Positions 18,691-28,002 are shown, counted from the stretch's first letter. The stretch is DNA of 64,000 nucleotides from Ilyomonas sp963790435 (GCA_963790435.1 CAWBOI010000001.1:62001-126000); one strand, 5' to 3'. Notes: generated from the sequence alone by a model not told the origin. Made by a program: numbers and translations.

Positions 18691-18846
18691 CTATTTGTTG
18701 AAAATAACTGTCAAAAACCAATACATTTGTTTTTACGTTTATTTTGAAAGACGCTTGCTTGCCTCATAAATCGTTCAATAGCAAAATGGGTTTCCTGACA
18801 AACGTTTTTATCTTTAAATCCCTCATTCAACAACCGCTATGCAATT

Positions 18847-19077
18847 ATGGTTTTAGAATTACTTGAAAAGCTTGTTCCTTATGGAATAGGACTTATTATC
18901 CTTTTCTTTCTTTGGCTGGCTATCAGGAATAGAAACCGTTTGCATAAAATAAAGCACACAGGTCGCATTTCCGAAATTATCGACCGCAGAAGAAACTTTA
19001 TTTTTTATATCGTTCTTTGCATTGCGCTCTTCATCTATCTCATCATTTATTTATTTCAAAACCACTCTTCTTATTAA
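18847..19077 (+). CDS. Small two-span membrane protein
   Basis: 76 residues. Two hydrophobic segments (about 10-27 and 50-69) flank a basic loop (RNRNRLHKIKHTGR, then IIDRRRNF), so the loop is probably cytoplasmic. No family recognised. It sits alone between the sprA terminator and the ftsK promoter. Confidence 0.6.
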   Translation: MVLELLEKLVPYGIGLIILFFLWLAIRNRNRLHKIKHTGRISEIIDRRRNFIFYIVLCIALFIYLIIYLFQNHSSY

Positions 19078-19160
19078 GCTTTGCGAAAAGCAGGTTTTGT
19101 TTTGCCCATTTTTTCCTTTCGATGTGTGTTCTTTTTTTCTGTCAATTCTTTATACAGATA

Positions 19161-19192
19161 GTTGGCAAACCTTCGTTATTGATTTAGGTTTG
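19161..19192 (+). promoter_or_regulatory. Promoter for ftsK
   Basis: GTTG at 19161-19164, a 20-nt spacer and TAGGTTTG at 19185-19192 match the Bacteroidetes TTTG/TAnnTTTG promoter. The ATG follows 19 nt later. Confidence 0.5.
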
Positions 19193-19211
19193 TGAACCAC
19201 GACTATTGATT

Positions 19212-21878
19212 ATGGCGAACCGATTAAAAAAGAAAGTTTCGGACGAACCCAAGCCGGAAGAATTGAGGGCTGATAAAGAAGCCGAGGTAACCTTGCAGGA
19301 AGTTGCAAAGGATGATCGTACCCGTAAAATGATGGGAGCCGTTAGCTTATTGACTTGTTTGTTTTTGTTCATTGCCTTTACTTCTTATCTTTTTACCTGG
19401 CAGGAAGACGGCGACAAAGTGCAGCAGTTGGGCATAAAAATTTTTAGCACTACTGATGTTCGTGTTGCCAATTTGCTGGGCGTTCTGGGTGCTTATATTG
19501 CGCATTATTGTATTGATTATGGCTTTGGTTTGGCTGCCTATTTTTTCTGTACTTTCTTCTTTATAGCTGGCGTTAATTTATTGTTTGATAAAAAAGTATT
19601 CAGCTTATTACGCAGCGTGAAATATGTGTTGGTTGGCTTACTTGTTATCAGCGTAACGCTTTCGTTTTTTACCATCGGTGCAAGCTTTTCGTACGGCGGC
19701 GCAGTAGGAGAGTTGATGGAGCAATGGCTGGTAAAATGGATTGGAAAAGTAGGTACGGGCGCCTTACTTTCATTTGCTCTTTTTGCTTATATCATCTGGC
19801 GATTCAATCCAACATTTCGATTGCCGGAACAAAAAAAGAAAATCATTGGAAATGATGATGGCTTGTCTGCTTTTGTTCCTCAAAATGAGGTAAAACCAAA
19901 AGCAGTTGAACCTGAAATTTCATTCAATGAAAAAGAACCTGATACTCCGAATGTTCTAAAGGGAAATAGTAAAAACGTAACGGTGATGATGCCCAAACAA
20001 ACTGAAATAACGGATGACCTGAACCAGTTTGTTTTAACCGAAAAAGAGAGCGAAAGCAAACACGGAAAACCTATTAACAAAGAGCCTTTTATAACAGGTG
20101 ATGAACCGTCTGAAATGCTTGCCAATACAGCATTTCAGAACAACGAGCCGGAGTTTGTTGTAAATGATTTATATGCGAATAATGAGGATTTTGAAGTGGA
20201 TGATTTGCCTACTTTTTATCAACCTTCTGCAAAAGCAATCATCATAAAAAATGAGGCAAAACCAAACGCAGTTCCTATGCCTTCTTTAGAGATAAAAGAA
20301 GTGCTGGACAATGAAACGGCTGAAGAATCGGTAGCTGCTTTATCGGTAAAAACAAATCCAGTAATTGCAAAGTCAGATTATGATCCGATGTTGGATTTAA
20401 AAGATTATAAAATGCCAACCTTGGATTTGTTAGAAACGCATGGCAGCGAAAAAATTGTGCACGATGCAGAAGAGTTGGAAGCTAACAAAACTCAAATTAT
20501 TGAGACACTCAAGAACTACGATATTGCGATACAAAAAATTGCTGCCACAGTCGGCCCAACGGTAACATTGTACGAGATTGTTCCCGCGCCGGGAGTTCGT
20601 ATCAGCCGTATTAAAAATCTGGAAGACGACATTGCGCTAAGTCTTGCTGCGCTTGGCATTCGCATCATCGCGCCCATTCCGGGCAAAGGCACAATTGGTA
20701 TTGAAGTTCCCAATGTTCGCAAAACGGTGGTAAGCATGAAAACCTTGCTGGCATCGGAAAAATTTCAAAACAACAACTTCTCTTTGCCCATTGCCATTGG
20801 TAAAAAAATAGACAACGAAAATTTTATCGTTGACCTTGCTTCGATGCCGCATCTGCTGATGGCAGGTGCAACGGGACAAGGCAAATCGGTTGGTATTAAT
20901 ACGCTGTTGGTTTCACTGTTATACAAAAAACATCCTTCGCAATTGAAGTTTGTTTTGGTTGATCCGAAGAAAGTTGAATTGAGTTTGTATCGTGTAATTG
21001 AAAAACATTTTCTTGCCAAACTGCCCGGCGAAGAAGAGTCTATCATCACTGACACAAAAAAAGTGATTTACACTTTGAATGCTTTGTGCATTGAGATGGA
21101 CAACCGTTATGATTTATTGAAAGAAGCCGGTTGCCGCAACATAAAAGAGTACAACGAAAAGTTCGTAAAACGAAGATTGAACCCGCAAAAAGGTCATCAG
21201 TTTTTACCGTTCATTGTTCTGGTAGTGGATGAGTTTGCCGACCTGATTATGACCGCTGGAAAAGAAGTGGAAATGCCCATTGCGCGGCTTGCACAACTTG
21301 CCCGTGCGGTTGGCATTCATTTAATCATTGCAACGCAACGACCATCAGTAAATATCATCACCGGAACCATCAAAGCCAACTTTCCGGCACGCATTGCTTT
21401 TAAAGTTTCGAGCAAGATAGACAGTCGTACTATTTTGGATGCTGGCGGCGCTGAGCAACTGATTGGTAAAGGCGATATGCTGATTAGCTACAATGGCGAA
21501 ATCACGCGCTTGCAATGCGCTTTTGTTGATACGCCGGAAGTAGAAAAAATAGCAGAGTTTATAGGCTATCAAGAGAACTTTCCCGAGCAATATTTTTTGC
21601 CAGAATTTGAAGACGAAAAAGAATTGGCAGGAAAAGATTTTGATGCGGCTGATCGTGATCCGTTGTTTGAAGATGCAGCGAAGTTGATTGTGGCAAATCA
21701 AATTGGAAGCACATCATTAATTCAACGCAAAATGAAATTAGGTTATAATCGTGCAGGGCGCTTAATGGATCAGTTGGAAGCCGCCGGAATTGTTGGTAAA
21801 AACGTTGGTAGCAAAGCGCGGGAAGTGTTGGTAAAAACTGACAGCGAGCTGGTTGAAATTTTGGAAACGATAATGTAG
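19212..21878 (+). CDS. ftsK: DNA translocase FtsK/SpoIIIE
   Basis: 888 residues from the ATG at 19212. About four membrane segments occupy residues 40-200. An acidic linker of about 220 residues follows, then the alpha/beta motor with Walker A GATGQGKSV and Walker B VLVVDEFADLI. The C-terminal winged-helix gamma domain (LIQRKMKLGYNRAGRLMDQLEAAGIVG) reads polar DNA motifs. FtsK pumps chromosome ends through the septum and helps dimer resolution. The gamma domain is relevant to the over-represented polar nonamer described in the findings. The stop codon is followed by family C and B repeats. Confidence 0.97.
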   Translation: MANRLKKKVSDEPKPEELRADKEAEVTLQEVAKDDRTRKMMGAVSLLTCLFLFIAFTSYLFTWQEDGDKVQQLGIKIFSTTDVRVANLLGVLGAYIAHYCIDYGFGLAAYFFCTFFFIAGVNLLFDKKVFSLLRSVKYVLVGLLVISVTLSFFTIGASFSYGGAVGELMEQWLVKWIGKVGTGALLSFALFAYIIWRFNPTFRLPEQKKKIIGNDDGLSAFVPQNEVKPKAVEPEISFNEKEPDTPNVLKGNSKNVTVMMPKQTEITDDLNQFVLTEKESESKHGKPINKEPFITGDEPSEMLANTAFQNNEPEFVVNDLYANNEDFEVDDLPTFYQPSAKAIIIKNEAKPNAVPMPSLEIKEVLDNETAEESVAALSVKTNPVIAKSDYDPMLDLKDYKMPTLDLLETHGSEKIVHDAEELEANKTQIIETLKNYDIAIQKIAATVGPTVTLYEIVPAPGVRISRIKNLEDDIALSLAALGIRIIAPIPGKGTIGIEVPNVRKTVVSMKTLLASEKFQNNNFSLPIAIGKKIDNENFIVDLASMPHLLMAGATGQGKSVGINTLLVSLLYKKHPSQLKFVLVDPKKVELSLYRVIEKHFLAKLPGEEESIITDTKKVIYTLNALCIEMDNRYDLLKEAGCRNIKEYNEKFVKRRLNPQKGHQFLPFIVLVVDEFADLIMTAGKEVEMPIARLAQLARAVGIHLIIATQRPSVNIITGTIKANFPARIAFKVSSKIDSRTILDAGGAEQLIGKGDMLISYNGEITRLQCAFVDTPEVEKIAEFIGYQENFPEQYFLPEFEDEKELAGKDFDAADRDPLFEDAAKLIVANQIGSTSLIQRKMKLGYNRAGRLMDQLEAAGIVGKNVGSKAREVLVKTDSELVEILETIM

Positions 21879-21884
21879 TTTTTT

Positions 21885-21921
21885 GAACCACGAAGAAACG
21901 AAGTACACAAAGGTTCATAAA
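21885..21921. repeat. Repeat family C, single arm
   Basis: Begins GAACCACGAAGAAACGAAG 6 nt after the ftsK stop codon. The same family forms both arms at 35756-35866. Confidence 0.6.
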
Positions 21922-21966
21922 GAATTGGAAAGAAATTTTTTACAATATTCTCTGCTTTTCATTTCC

Positions 21967-22039
21967 TAAATCTTGAATCTTGGACCTTGAATCTTCAATC
22001 TTGAATCTTACTGCTTGTTTCTTGTTTCTTGAAGCTTGT
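21967..22039. repeat. Heptamer repeat family B, single arm
   Basis: Consists of TCTTGAA-type units with a 7-nt period. It is the reverse complement of the CAAGAAT-type array after the lrp gene (32701-32772). It fills most of the gap before the outer-membrane protein gene. Confidence 0.7.
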
Positions 22040-22094
22040 CTTTTTGCCATTAAACTTCTTCATCCAAAATCCATCTTTTATAAAATTTGTTTTT

Positions 22095-22778
22095 ATGAAA
22101 AAAGTGGTTTTGATGTTGTTGTTGGCAGCTGCAAGCATAGCTGCCGATGCACAATTTGGAGGAAGCATTATCATTGGCAGGCCTTATGGATATGGAGGTT
22201 ACGGACGTGCAAGAGTTCACTACCGTCCAAGACAACAGCAACCGCAATATCCACCCTTTCAACCAAGTGTAAATGTTAGCCTTGGTTATGGTTTTCCCAA
22301 CCTCGATAAACAATATTTTGCTTCGTTTTATAATCTATACAAAGGCAACGCGACCAACCAGGGGGGACCATTTACCGGCGCAATTGATTATCAGTTCAGT
22401 CGTTTTATGAGCATTGGCGTAATGGGAACGTATGGCAAAGTAACGCTGCCTTATTACGCATACAATAACAACAGTAACATTCCTGACGTAACAGGCAGAT
22501 TTGAAAACTGGAGCCTGATGCTGAATGTGGTTTCTTATTTTCCAACGTATAGCAGAGCCGTATCGCCTTACCTGCGAACAGCGATTGGATTTACCAACTG
22601 GACACAAAGTTATACAGATGCATCGGGCGGTAAAAACAATGGCATTGATGAGCCTTCGCCGCTTGCCTATCAAGTATCATTGGGAGCGAAATTCAATCTT
22701 ACACCACGCGCCGGAATTTTCCTTGAAGCAGGCTATGGCAAATACATCGCTTCCGGTGGGTTGGCATTTAAATTTTAA
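22095..22778 (+). CDS. Outer-membrane beta-barrel protein
   Basis: 227 residues from the ATG at 22095; upstream in-frame codons lie in repeat DNA. The signal peptide MKKVVLMLLLAAASIAADAQ is clear. A Gly/Tyr/Arg/Gln-rich segment follows, then amphipathic strands, ending in a typical C-terminal barrel strand (YIASGGLAFKF). It resembles PorT/OmpA-like eight-stranded barrels in size. No specific function can be assigned. Confidence 0.75.
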   Translation: MKKVVLMLLLAAASIAADAQFGGSIIIGRPYGYGGYGRARVHYRPRQQQPQYPPFQPSVNVSLGYGFPNLDKQYFASFYNLYKGNATNQGGPFTGAIDYQFSRFMSIGVMGTYGKVTLPYYAYNNNSNIPDVTGRFENWSLMLNVVSYFPTYSRAVSPYLRTAIGFTNWTQSYTDASGGKNNGIDEPSPLAYQVSLGAKFNLTPRAGIFLEAGYGKYIASGGLAFKF

Positions 22779-22798
22779 AAGAGAATTAATTTTTACTG

Positions 22799-22836
22799 CA
22801 AAAACAAAGCCTCTCCAAAAGAAGGCTTTTGGTTTT
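22799..22836 (+). terminator. Terminator after the barrel protein
   Basis: AAAACAAAGCCT and AGGCTTTTGGTTTT arms form an imperfect stem ending in a T-run, 20 nt after the stop codon. The 5' arm contains a copy of the AAAAACAAA motif. Confidence 0.6.
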
Positions 22837-22926
22837 ATCATATCTTCTATTCCTGTTCCTGAGTTTAAAAAAACATTGAAAAGCAACGGTTTCTTTCTTT
22901 CATTCAGAAATATTGTAATTTGCAAC

Positions 22927-23004
22927 AATAAAACATACTCTCGATGAGTAAATTCAGTTACTCTTTTCGTCCAAAATTGCGTCTTATCAGAAGTATGTTT
23001 TATT
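22927..23004 (+). promoter_or_regulatory. Structured leader upstream of the sulfur-carrier operon
   Basis: A perfect 12-bp inverted repeat AATAAAACATAC (22927-22938) / GTATGTTTTATT (22993-23004) encloses 54 nt that contain a further stem GAGTAA/TTACTC. It ends 22 nt before the first gene. It could be a 5'-UTR RNA element or a long operator. No known riboswitch is recognised. Confidence 0.45.
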
Positions 23005-23026
23005 GAGAAATTGACAACCATTCACC

Positions 23027-24439
23027 ATGACTGAAGAACTTTACAAGCGTATCTGGCAATTGTCTCCCAATGTTCAACAGCAAGATGCGTTTACTGAACT
23101 TAGCGAACTTACTAAAAAACTGATTGACGTTTACGCAGAACAAGGCAGGCTCGACCGCAACCCTTTTGAACCTTCTTTGGGACGTAAAGTAAATCTTCCG
23201 TTTCATCTTATTAATCAACAATTGCAAAACAGTGTTTGCCTCGTAACCGGCGGTTTGGGTTGTGTAGGAACTATTCTTGTAAACGAATTACTCAAATTTG
23301 ATGTAAAGCAGATTGTGATTTTGGATAAAAACAACACACAGCCAAATCAGTTTTCTGATGAACGAACCGTTACTGTTGTTTGCGACATCAGGAATCAAAA
23401 AGATGTTTTGTTTTTGTTCAAAAAGTACGCACCGCAATTTGTATTTCATACGGCTGCACAGCGAAGTCCTGGTTATGCTGAACGAAATGCCTACGATGCG
23501 TTTCAAACGAATGTTATTGGTACTCTCAACATAGCAACAGCCTGCGAAGCCACTGGCAGCGTTCAACAATGCGTGTTTTCATCAACCGGTAAAGCCAGCC
23601 GATACTTTACGAACGAAGTGTATGCGCAAACCAAAAAATTTTGCGAATATATTTTTGATGTGTTTGCAAGAACCGGGCGTGTGTTGTATTCGATGGCAAG
23701 ATTTACACACATCATTGATAACAGTTTGATGAATGACGAACTGGAAGCCGATAGCCGGTTGAGCAATTACATCGCTATCCATTCGCCGGGCAAATATGTA
23801 ACCGCGCAAAATGCAAAAGAAGCCGCTGCTTTAATGCTGAATGGCATTGTTCATTCACAAAAAGGACATTGCAATTTCCTAATAGTAAAAAATTTAGAAT
23901 GGCCTGTTGAAAGTCTCGAAGTAGCGTTGTATTACATTCAATTATCAAAGCGAAACATTCCTGTTATTTTCAAAGGAAATCCGCCAGGCTATATTGAAAA
24001 ATTTTTCAGGGGACAATTAGATTGGTCGCATCCGGATGATTTGAATTTGCTCATCAATGTGTATGAATACAAACACAAATGGTACAACAAAGAAGAGGAC
24101 ATTTTGATTTCAAATATTTGCCCCGTTGAGAAAACAACGTTGTTGAATGCCATTGATGAATTGAAAATAATAACAGAAGAAATTGAACTCAAGAAAACGC
24201 TCACCAACCATTTAATCCAATTGGTAAGCGAATCGTTGATTGATGTTGACAAACAGGATACCGTAAACATTTTGCATTGGGGCTTGCATCCAAAATTTCT
24301 TTCTATCGAAAGAGCAACCGTGAAAGATTATGGCTTAACCGTTCCGATTTTAGCCGATAGTTTAGGAGACACAAAATGGTTTGGCCAAATCGAATACCTG
24401 ATAAAGGAAAAGCAACCCGCCGGTATGAGCATTGCATAG
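23027..24439 (+). CDS. NAD-dependent epimerase/dehydratase, CapD-like, with C-terminal extension
   Basis: 470 residues. After about 75 N-terminal residues comes a Rossmann fold with the TGGLGCVGT loop, a DIRN acidic block, HTAAQRSPGYAE, and the short-chain dehydrogenase pair Ser (FSSTGKAS) and YAQTK. This places it near CapD/polysaccharide 4,6-dehydratases acting on UDP-sugars. The last 170 residues are an unrecognised extension. It is the first gene of an operon, with the JAMM gene 30 nt downstream, so it may act with the sulfur-carrier genes. That link is inference; the substrate is unknown. Confidence 0.75.
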   Translation: MTEELYKRIWQLSPNVQQQDAFTELSELTKKLIDVYAEQGRLDRNPFEPSLGRKVNLPFHLINQQLQNSVCLVTGGLGCVGTILVNELLKFDVKQIVILDKNNTQPNQFSDERTVTVVCDIRNQKDVLFLFKKYAPQFVFHTAAQRSPGYAERNAYDAFQTNVIGTLNIATACEATGSVQQCVFSSTGKASRYFTNEVYAQTKKFCEYIFDVFARTGRVLYSMARFTHIIDNSLMNDELEADSRLSNYIAIHSPGKYVTAQNAKEAAALMLNGIVHSQKGHCNFLIVKNLEWPVESLEVALYYIQLSKRNIPVIFKGNPPGYIEKFFRGQLDWSHPDDLNLLINVYEYKHKWYNKEEDILISNICPVEKTTLLNAIDELKIITEEIELKKTLTNHLIQLVSESLIDVDKQDTVNILHWGLHPKFLSIERATVKDYGLTVPILADSLGDTKWFGQIEYLIKEKQPAGMSIA

Positions 24440-24469
24440 CAAACCAAACCAAACCAAACATCAACAAAT

Positions 24470-24946
24470 ATGTTGTTACTACCCACTCAAAGTTACAATA
24501 CACTCATAAAAGAAGCCATTGAAAGCTATCCTTATGAATGTTGTGGATTTTTGTTGGGAAAAGAAAACGGGGACAACAGGATCGTAACAAAAGTGATGGT
24601 TTGTAAAAATGTTTCGACTTCTTGTGAAAAAGAGTTTTTGATTTTACCGGAAGAATATAAAAAAGCAGAGAAAGAGGCAGACGAAAAAGGATTGAAATTG
24701 TTAGGTGTTTATCACTCGCATCCGAATTGGGATGCTGTGCCATCGGGCAAAGATGTGCAAAGCGCTTTCCCTTATTTTTCTTATCTCATTCTTTCCGTTT
24801 TTAAAAACAAAATTTCATCAGCCAGAAGCTGGCGGTTAGATGATACTTTTGCTTTGAAAGAAGAACCCATTATTTGTAACCAAAATAGCATACAGAAAAG
24901 CAATACCAATTATGGCAACCGTAATAATACCTACACCTTTGCGTAA
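24470..24946 (+). CDS. JAMM/MPN+ metalloprotease (M67, Mec-like)
   Basis: 158 residues. It has the full JAMM zinc site: a Glu in YPYECCGFLLG (about residue 22) and YHSHP followed by the spaced Ser and Asp in NWDAVPSGKD. Bacterial relatives (Mec+) cleave peptide or isopeptide bonds after the terminal Gly-Gly of ubiquitin-fold sulfur carriers, for example releasing cysteine from CysO-Cys. Its 3' end overlaps the carrier gene by 35 nt, which implies translational coupling with its substrate. Confidence 0.9.
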   Translation: MLLLPTQSYNTLIKEAIESYPYECCGFLLGKENGDNRIVTKVMVCKNVSTSCEKEFLILPEEYKKAEKEADEKGLKLLGVYHSHPNWDAVPSGKDVQSAFPYFSYLILSVFKNKISSARSWRLDDTFALKEEPIICNQNSIQKSNTNYGNRNNTYTFA

Positions 24947-25187
24947 ATTCACAGGAAATTCAACAAAAGTAAACGTTGGCGGAAGCAATGTGCAGGAGGC
25001 TTTGAATGAATTAACCAGTAAATTTCCCGATTTAAAAAAGCATTTGTTTGATACGGAAGAACGCGTGCGTCCGTTCATCAATATTTTTATTGGTGAAGAT
25101 GATATTCGTAACCTTCAACAACAACAAACGGGCATTGCTGAATCATCTGTCATCAGCATCGTTCCTGCCATTGCAGGCGGCTTATAA
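24912..25187 (+). CDS. Ubiquitin-fold sulfur carrier, CysO/MoaD/ThiS family
   Basis: 91 residues. It begins MATVIIPTPLRKFTG and ends IVPAIAGGL, closely following the pattern of CysO (IPTILR start, AVAGG end). The C-terminal Gly-Gly is followed by one Leu, so it probably needs trimming before it can be adenylated and thiocarboxylated. It lies between the JAMM peptidase and the E1-like enzyme (19 nt gap). By family knowledge it carries sulfur for cysteine or another sulfur compound. No cysM is in the window. Confidence 0.9.
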   Translation: MATVIIPTPLRKFTGNSTKVNVGGSNVQEALNELTSKFPDLKKHLFDTEERVRPFINIFIGEDDIRNLQQQQTGIAESSVISIVPAIAGGL

Positions 25188-25206
25188 TAATCAACAAAAC
25201 CAAAGC

Positions 25207-26361
25207 ATGAACACAAACCCTATTCAGTTTTCAAAAGAAGAACTGGCCCGTTACAACCGGCACATCATTATGCCCGACTTTGGGCTGGAAGGTCAGCAAA
25301 AATTAAAAGCCGCAAAAGTATTGATCGTTGGTTCCGGCGGCTTGGGAAGCCCTGCATTATTGTATTTGGCGGCTGCTGGCGTTGGAACCATCGGCATTGT
25401 TGATTTTGACGTGGTGGATGATAGCAACCTTCATCGACAAGTGTTATTTGGTGTTGAAAATGTGGGCAAATCCAAAGCTGAAGCTGCAAAGCAACGTTTG
25501 CTTTCTTTAAACCCATACATCAACATTAATGTTTACAATACACAATTGACTTCCTACAACGCTTTAGAGTTGATTGAAGAATACGATGTGGTGGCAGATG
25601 GCACTGATAATTTTCCCACGCGATACTTAGTAAACGATGCTTGTGTGCTGCTGAACAAACCGAATGTGTATGCTTCTATTTTTCAGTTTGAAGGCCAGGT
25701 TTCGGTGTTTAATTACACAAATAAAGAGGGTGTGAAAGGACCGAATTACCGCGATTTATATCCTGCACCGCCGCCGCCAGGATTAGTGCCAAACTGTGCA
25801 GAAGGTGGCGTGCTGGGTGTGTTGCCTGGCATCATTGGAAGCCTCCAGGCATTGGAAGTAATTAAAGTGATAACCGGCATTGGCGAACCTTTGATCGGCA
25901 GGTTTTATATTTTTGATGCGCTATCTTTTGAATCAAGGACATTCACTTTCAAACCGAATCCTGACAATCCGTTAACAGGTACAAATCCAACCATTACAAA
26001 GCTGATTGATTATGAACAATTCTGCGGTGTAAAAGCAGTTGAAAAACCGATAAAAGAAATACTACCGGGACAGTTGCACGAATGGTTAGAAAGTGGTGAA
26101 GATATACAAGTGATTGATGTTCGCGAACCTTATGAATATGAAGAAGCAAACATTGGCGCTTTGTTAATTCCGCTGGCAACGGTTGCCGACAACAAAGACA
26201 AAATTTATCGCGACAAAAAAGTAATCATTCATTGTAAAATGGGCGGCAGAAGTGCCAAAGCCATTCGCGAATTGGAAGATAAATTCAGCTTCGATAATTT
26301 GTATAATTTAAAAGGTGGCATTGATGCTTACTTGAGAGAGTTTGATTTTGTTCATTCTTAA
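25207..26361 (+). CDS. MoeB/ThiF-type E1 enzyme with C-terminal rhodanese (MoeZ-like)
   Basis: 384 residues from the ATG at 25207; the longer upstream frame overlaps the carrier gene and is not needed. The adenylyltransferase domain has the glycine loop VGSGGLGSPALLYLAAAG and the dinucleotide-fold DVVDDSNLHRQ. A rhodanese domain (about 290-384) carries the active-site loop HCKMGGRS with its catalytic Cys. MoeZ-type proteins adenylate the carrier C-terminus and pass it sulfur from the rhodanese persulfide. No CxxC zinc pairs of classical MoeB are evident. Confidence 0.92.
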   Translation: MNTNPIQFSKEELARYNRHIIMPDFGLEGQQKLKAAKVLIVGSGGLGSPALLYLAAAGVGTIGIVDFDVVDDSNLHRQVLFGVENVGKSKAEAAKQRLLSLNPYININVYNTQLTSYNALELIEEYDVVADGTDNFPTRYLVNDACVLLNKPNVYASIFQFEGQVSVFNYTNKEGVKGPNYRDLYPAPPPPGLVPNCAEGGVLGVLPGIIGSLQALEVIKVITGIGEPLIGRFYIFDALSFESRTFTFKPNPDNPLTGTNPTITKLIDYEQFCGVKAVEKPIKEILPGQLHEWLESGEDIQVIDVREPYEYEEANIGALLIPLATVADNKDKIYRDKKVIIHCKMGGRSAKAIRELEDKFSFDNLYNLKGGIDAYLREFDFVHS

Positions 26362-26523
26362 TCGAACATTTGGTTTTATCAAATTCTCTTACTTATTGAC
26401 ATCTAACACACATTTTCACCAATTAGAAACAACGCAACATTCACTGGCATAACATTTTCTTTTCGTTATGAAACGGATTGTAGTTGATACAGTCTGTAAT
26501 AGTACGAAGAAAAGGAGTTGTGT

Positions 26524-26676
26524 ATGTTGTATATCGTGTTGTTTTTATTAGGTTGTTATTTCTTTCATTACATCAATACAAAAGAGAAAAGTGAGATGAA
26601 TGATAGTGATGTGTTGTTACTAAACGATCAAACCGCATCTTCATCCAACGCACCGGAAACAGATGTTGTTATTTGA
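26524..26676 (+). CDS. Small membrane protein, 50 residues (candidate)
   Basis: The ATG at 26524 is preceded at 8 nt by AAGGAG, a strong Shine-Dalgarno sequence for this lineage. The product has one N-terminal hydrophobic segment (MLYIVLFLLGCYFFHYI) and a polar acidic tail ending DVVI. Gly-Cys after the hydrophobic run could be a weak lipobox. It lies between the MoeZ-like gene and the convergent nucleoside transporter and is the only coding signal in this 330-nt gap. No homology recognised. Confidence 0.45.
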   Translation: MLYIVLFLLGCYFFHYINTKEKSEMNDSDVLLLNDQTASSSNAPETDVVI

Positions 26677-26692
26677 TACAATCAAGAAAATC

Positions 26693-27955
26693 TTACATTA
26701 AAATGCCAGCGATGGTAGCGCTTAGATAACTCGCCAAAGTGCCACACAGCAAGGCTTTCAGCCCCAGCTTAGCTAAATCACTTCTTCTTTCAGGCGCCAG
26801 TTCGCCAATGCCTCCAATTTGCATTCCTACACTGCTGAAATTGGCAAATCCGCAAATGGCAATGCTGATAATCAACAAACCTTTATCGGTAAGTACAGGA
26901 ACCGATTTATTAGTTAGGTTTTTAAAGGCAATGAATTCGTTGATGGTTAGTTTTTGCCCTAATAATGTGGCCGCGCTGTTTACATCCTGTTGTGGCACGC
27001 CCATCGCCCAGGCAACCGGATAAAATAGCTTGCTGAATATGTAATTGAGTGATAAGGTAAACTGGGGATTAAAAATGTGTCCAATCTTTATTAAAACATA
27101 ATCCAGACAAGAAACAACGGCGATAAAACCAATGAGCATAGCAATCACATTCATCGCAATTTTAAAACCATCACCTGCGCCGTGCGAAATGGCATCAATC
27201 ACATTAGTATAAGTGCTTTTTACTTCCAATTTTACTTTACCCAGCGTTTGGCTTTCTTCTGTTTCTGGAAATACAATTTTAGAAATCACTAATGCGCCGG
27301 GTGCAGCCATCAAGCTTGCTGTGATAAGCTTTGGAGCCAAGTTCAAACCAGCTTGTGCACCCATGTTGGCATACACTACCAAAATGCCACCTGCAATGCA
27401 GGCAAGACTTCCGCTCATACTGGCAAGCAGTTCGCTTCGCGTCATTCCTTTTAAGTAAGGCCGAATCATTACCTGCGCTTCCACTTGTCCAACAAACGCG
27501 CTGGCAACATTACTTAAAGCCTCAGCGCCGCTTACGTGCATAATAAAATTCATGGCTTTAGCAATGATGGCAACCACGCGCTGCATAATGCCATAATGAT
27601 AAAATATCGCCACCAGCGCACAAACCAAAATAATAGTTGCTGTAACATTAAAGGCAAAAACAAACCCGTTGACAGCATAATCAATGGCAGCGTTGTTTGC
27701 GCCTGGCACTGCAATGCCACCATACACAAACGCAGCCCCTTTAAAAGCAAAGCCTTCAATCAATTGCATACCATGACCGAGCCATTGAAAAAATCGCGCA
27801 ACCGGCTGTACTTTAAATACAAGAACTGCAATGAATATTTGCAACAGGATGCCACTGGCAACCAGCCGGTAATTGATTTTTTTTTTATTATTAGAAAACA
27901 AAAAGGCAATGCCCAGAATTAATACAATACCAAACAGTCCGTGAAAGCGTTCCAT
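26693..27955 (-). CDS. Concentrative nucleoside transporter (NupC/CNT family)
   Basis: 420 residues, almost entirely membrane segments. CNT hallmarks are seen: GAAFVYGG, the MHVSGAEALSNVASAFVGQVEA block, and NYIFSKLFYPVAWAMG with NEFIAFKNL and the FANFSSVGMQIGG block near the C-terminus. It takes up nucleosides with Na+ or H+. It is separated from the flippase gene by 47 nt, on the same strand. Confidence 0.93.
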   Translation of the reverse strand: MERFHGLFGIVLILGIAFLFSNNKKKINYRLVASGILLQIFIAVLVFKVQPVARFFQWLGHGMQLIEGFAFKGAAFVYGGIAVPGANNAAIDYAVNGFVFAFNVTATIILVCALVAIFYHYGIMQRVVAIIAKAMNFIMHVSGAEALSNVASAFVGQVEAQVMIRPYLKGMTRSELLASMSGSLACIAGGILVVYANMGAQAGLNLAPKLITASLMAAPGALVISKIVFPETEESQTLGKVKLEVKSTYTNVIDAISHGAGDGFKIAMNVIAMLIGFIAVVSCLDYVLIKIGHIFNPQFTLSLNYIFSKLFYPVAWAMGVPQQDVNSAATLLGQKLTINEFIAFKNLTNKSVPVLTDKGLLIISIAICGFANFSSVGMQIGGIGELAPERRSDLAKLGLKALLCGTLASYLSATIAGILM

Positions 27956-28002
27956 GCAGTTACAAAGATGTAAGTTGGTGGTAAAAAAATGAAGATAGGA
28001 AA

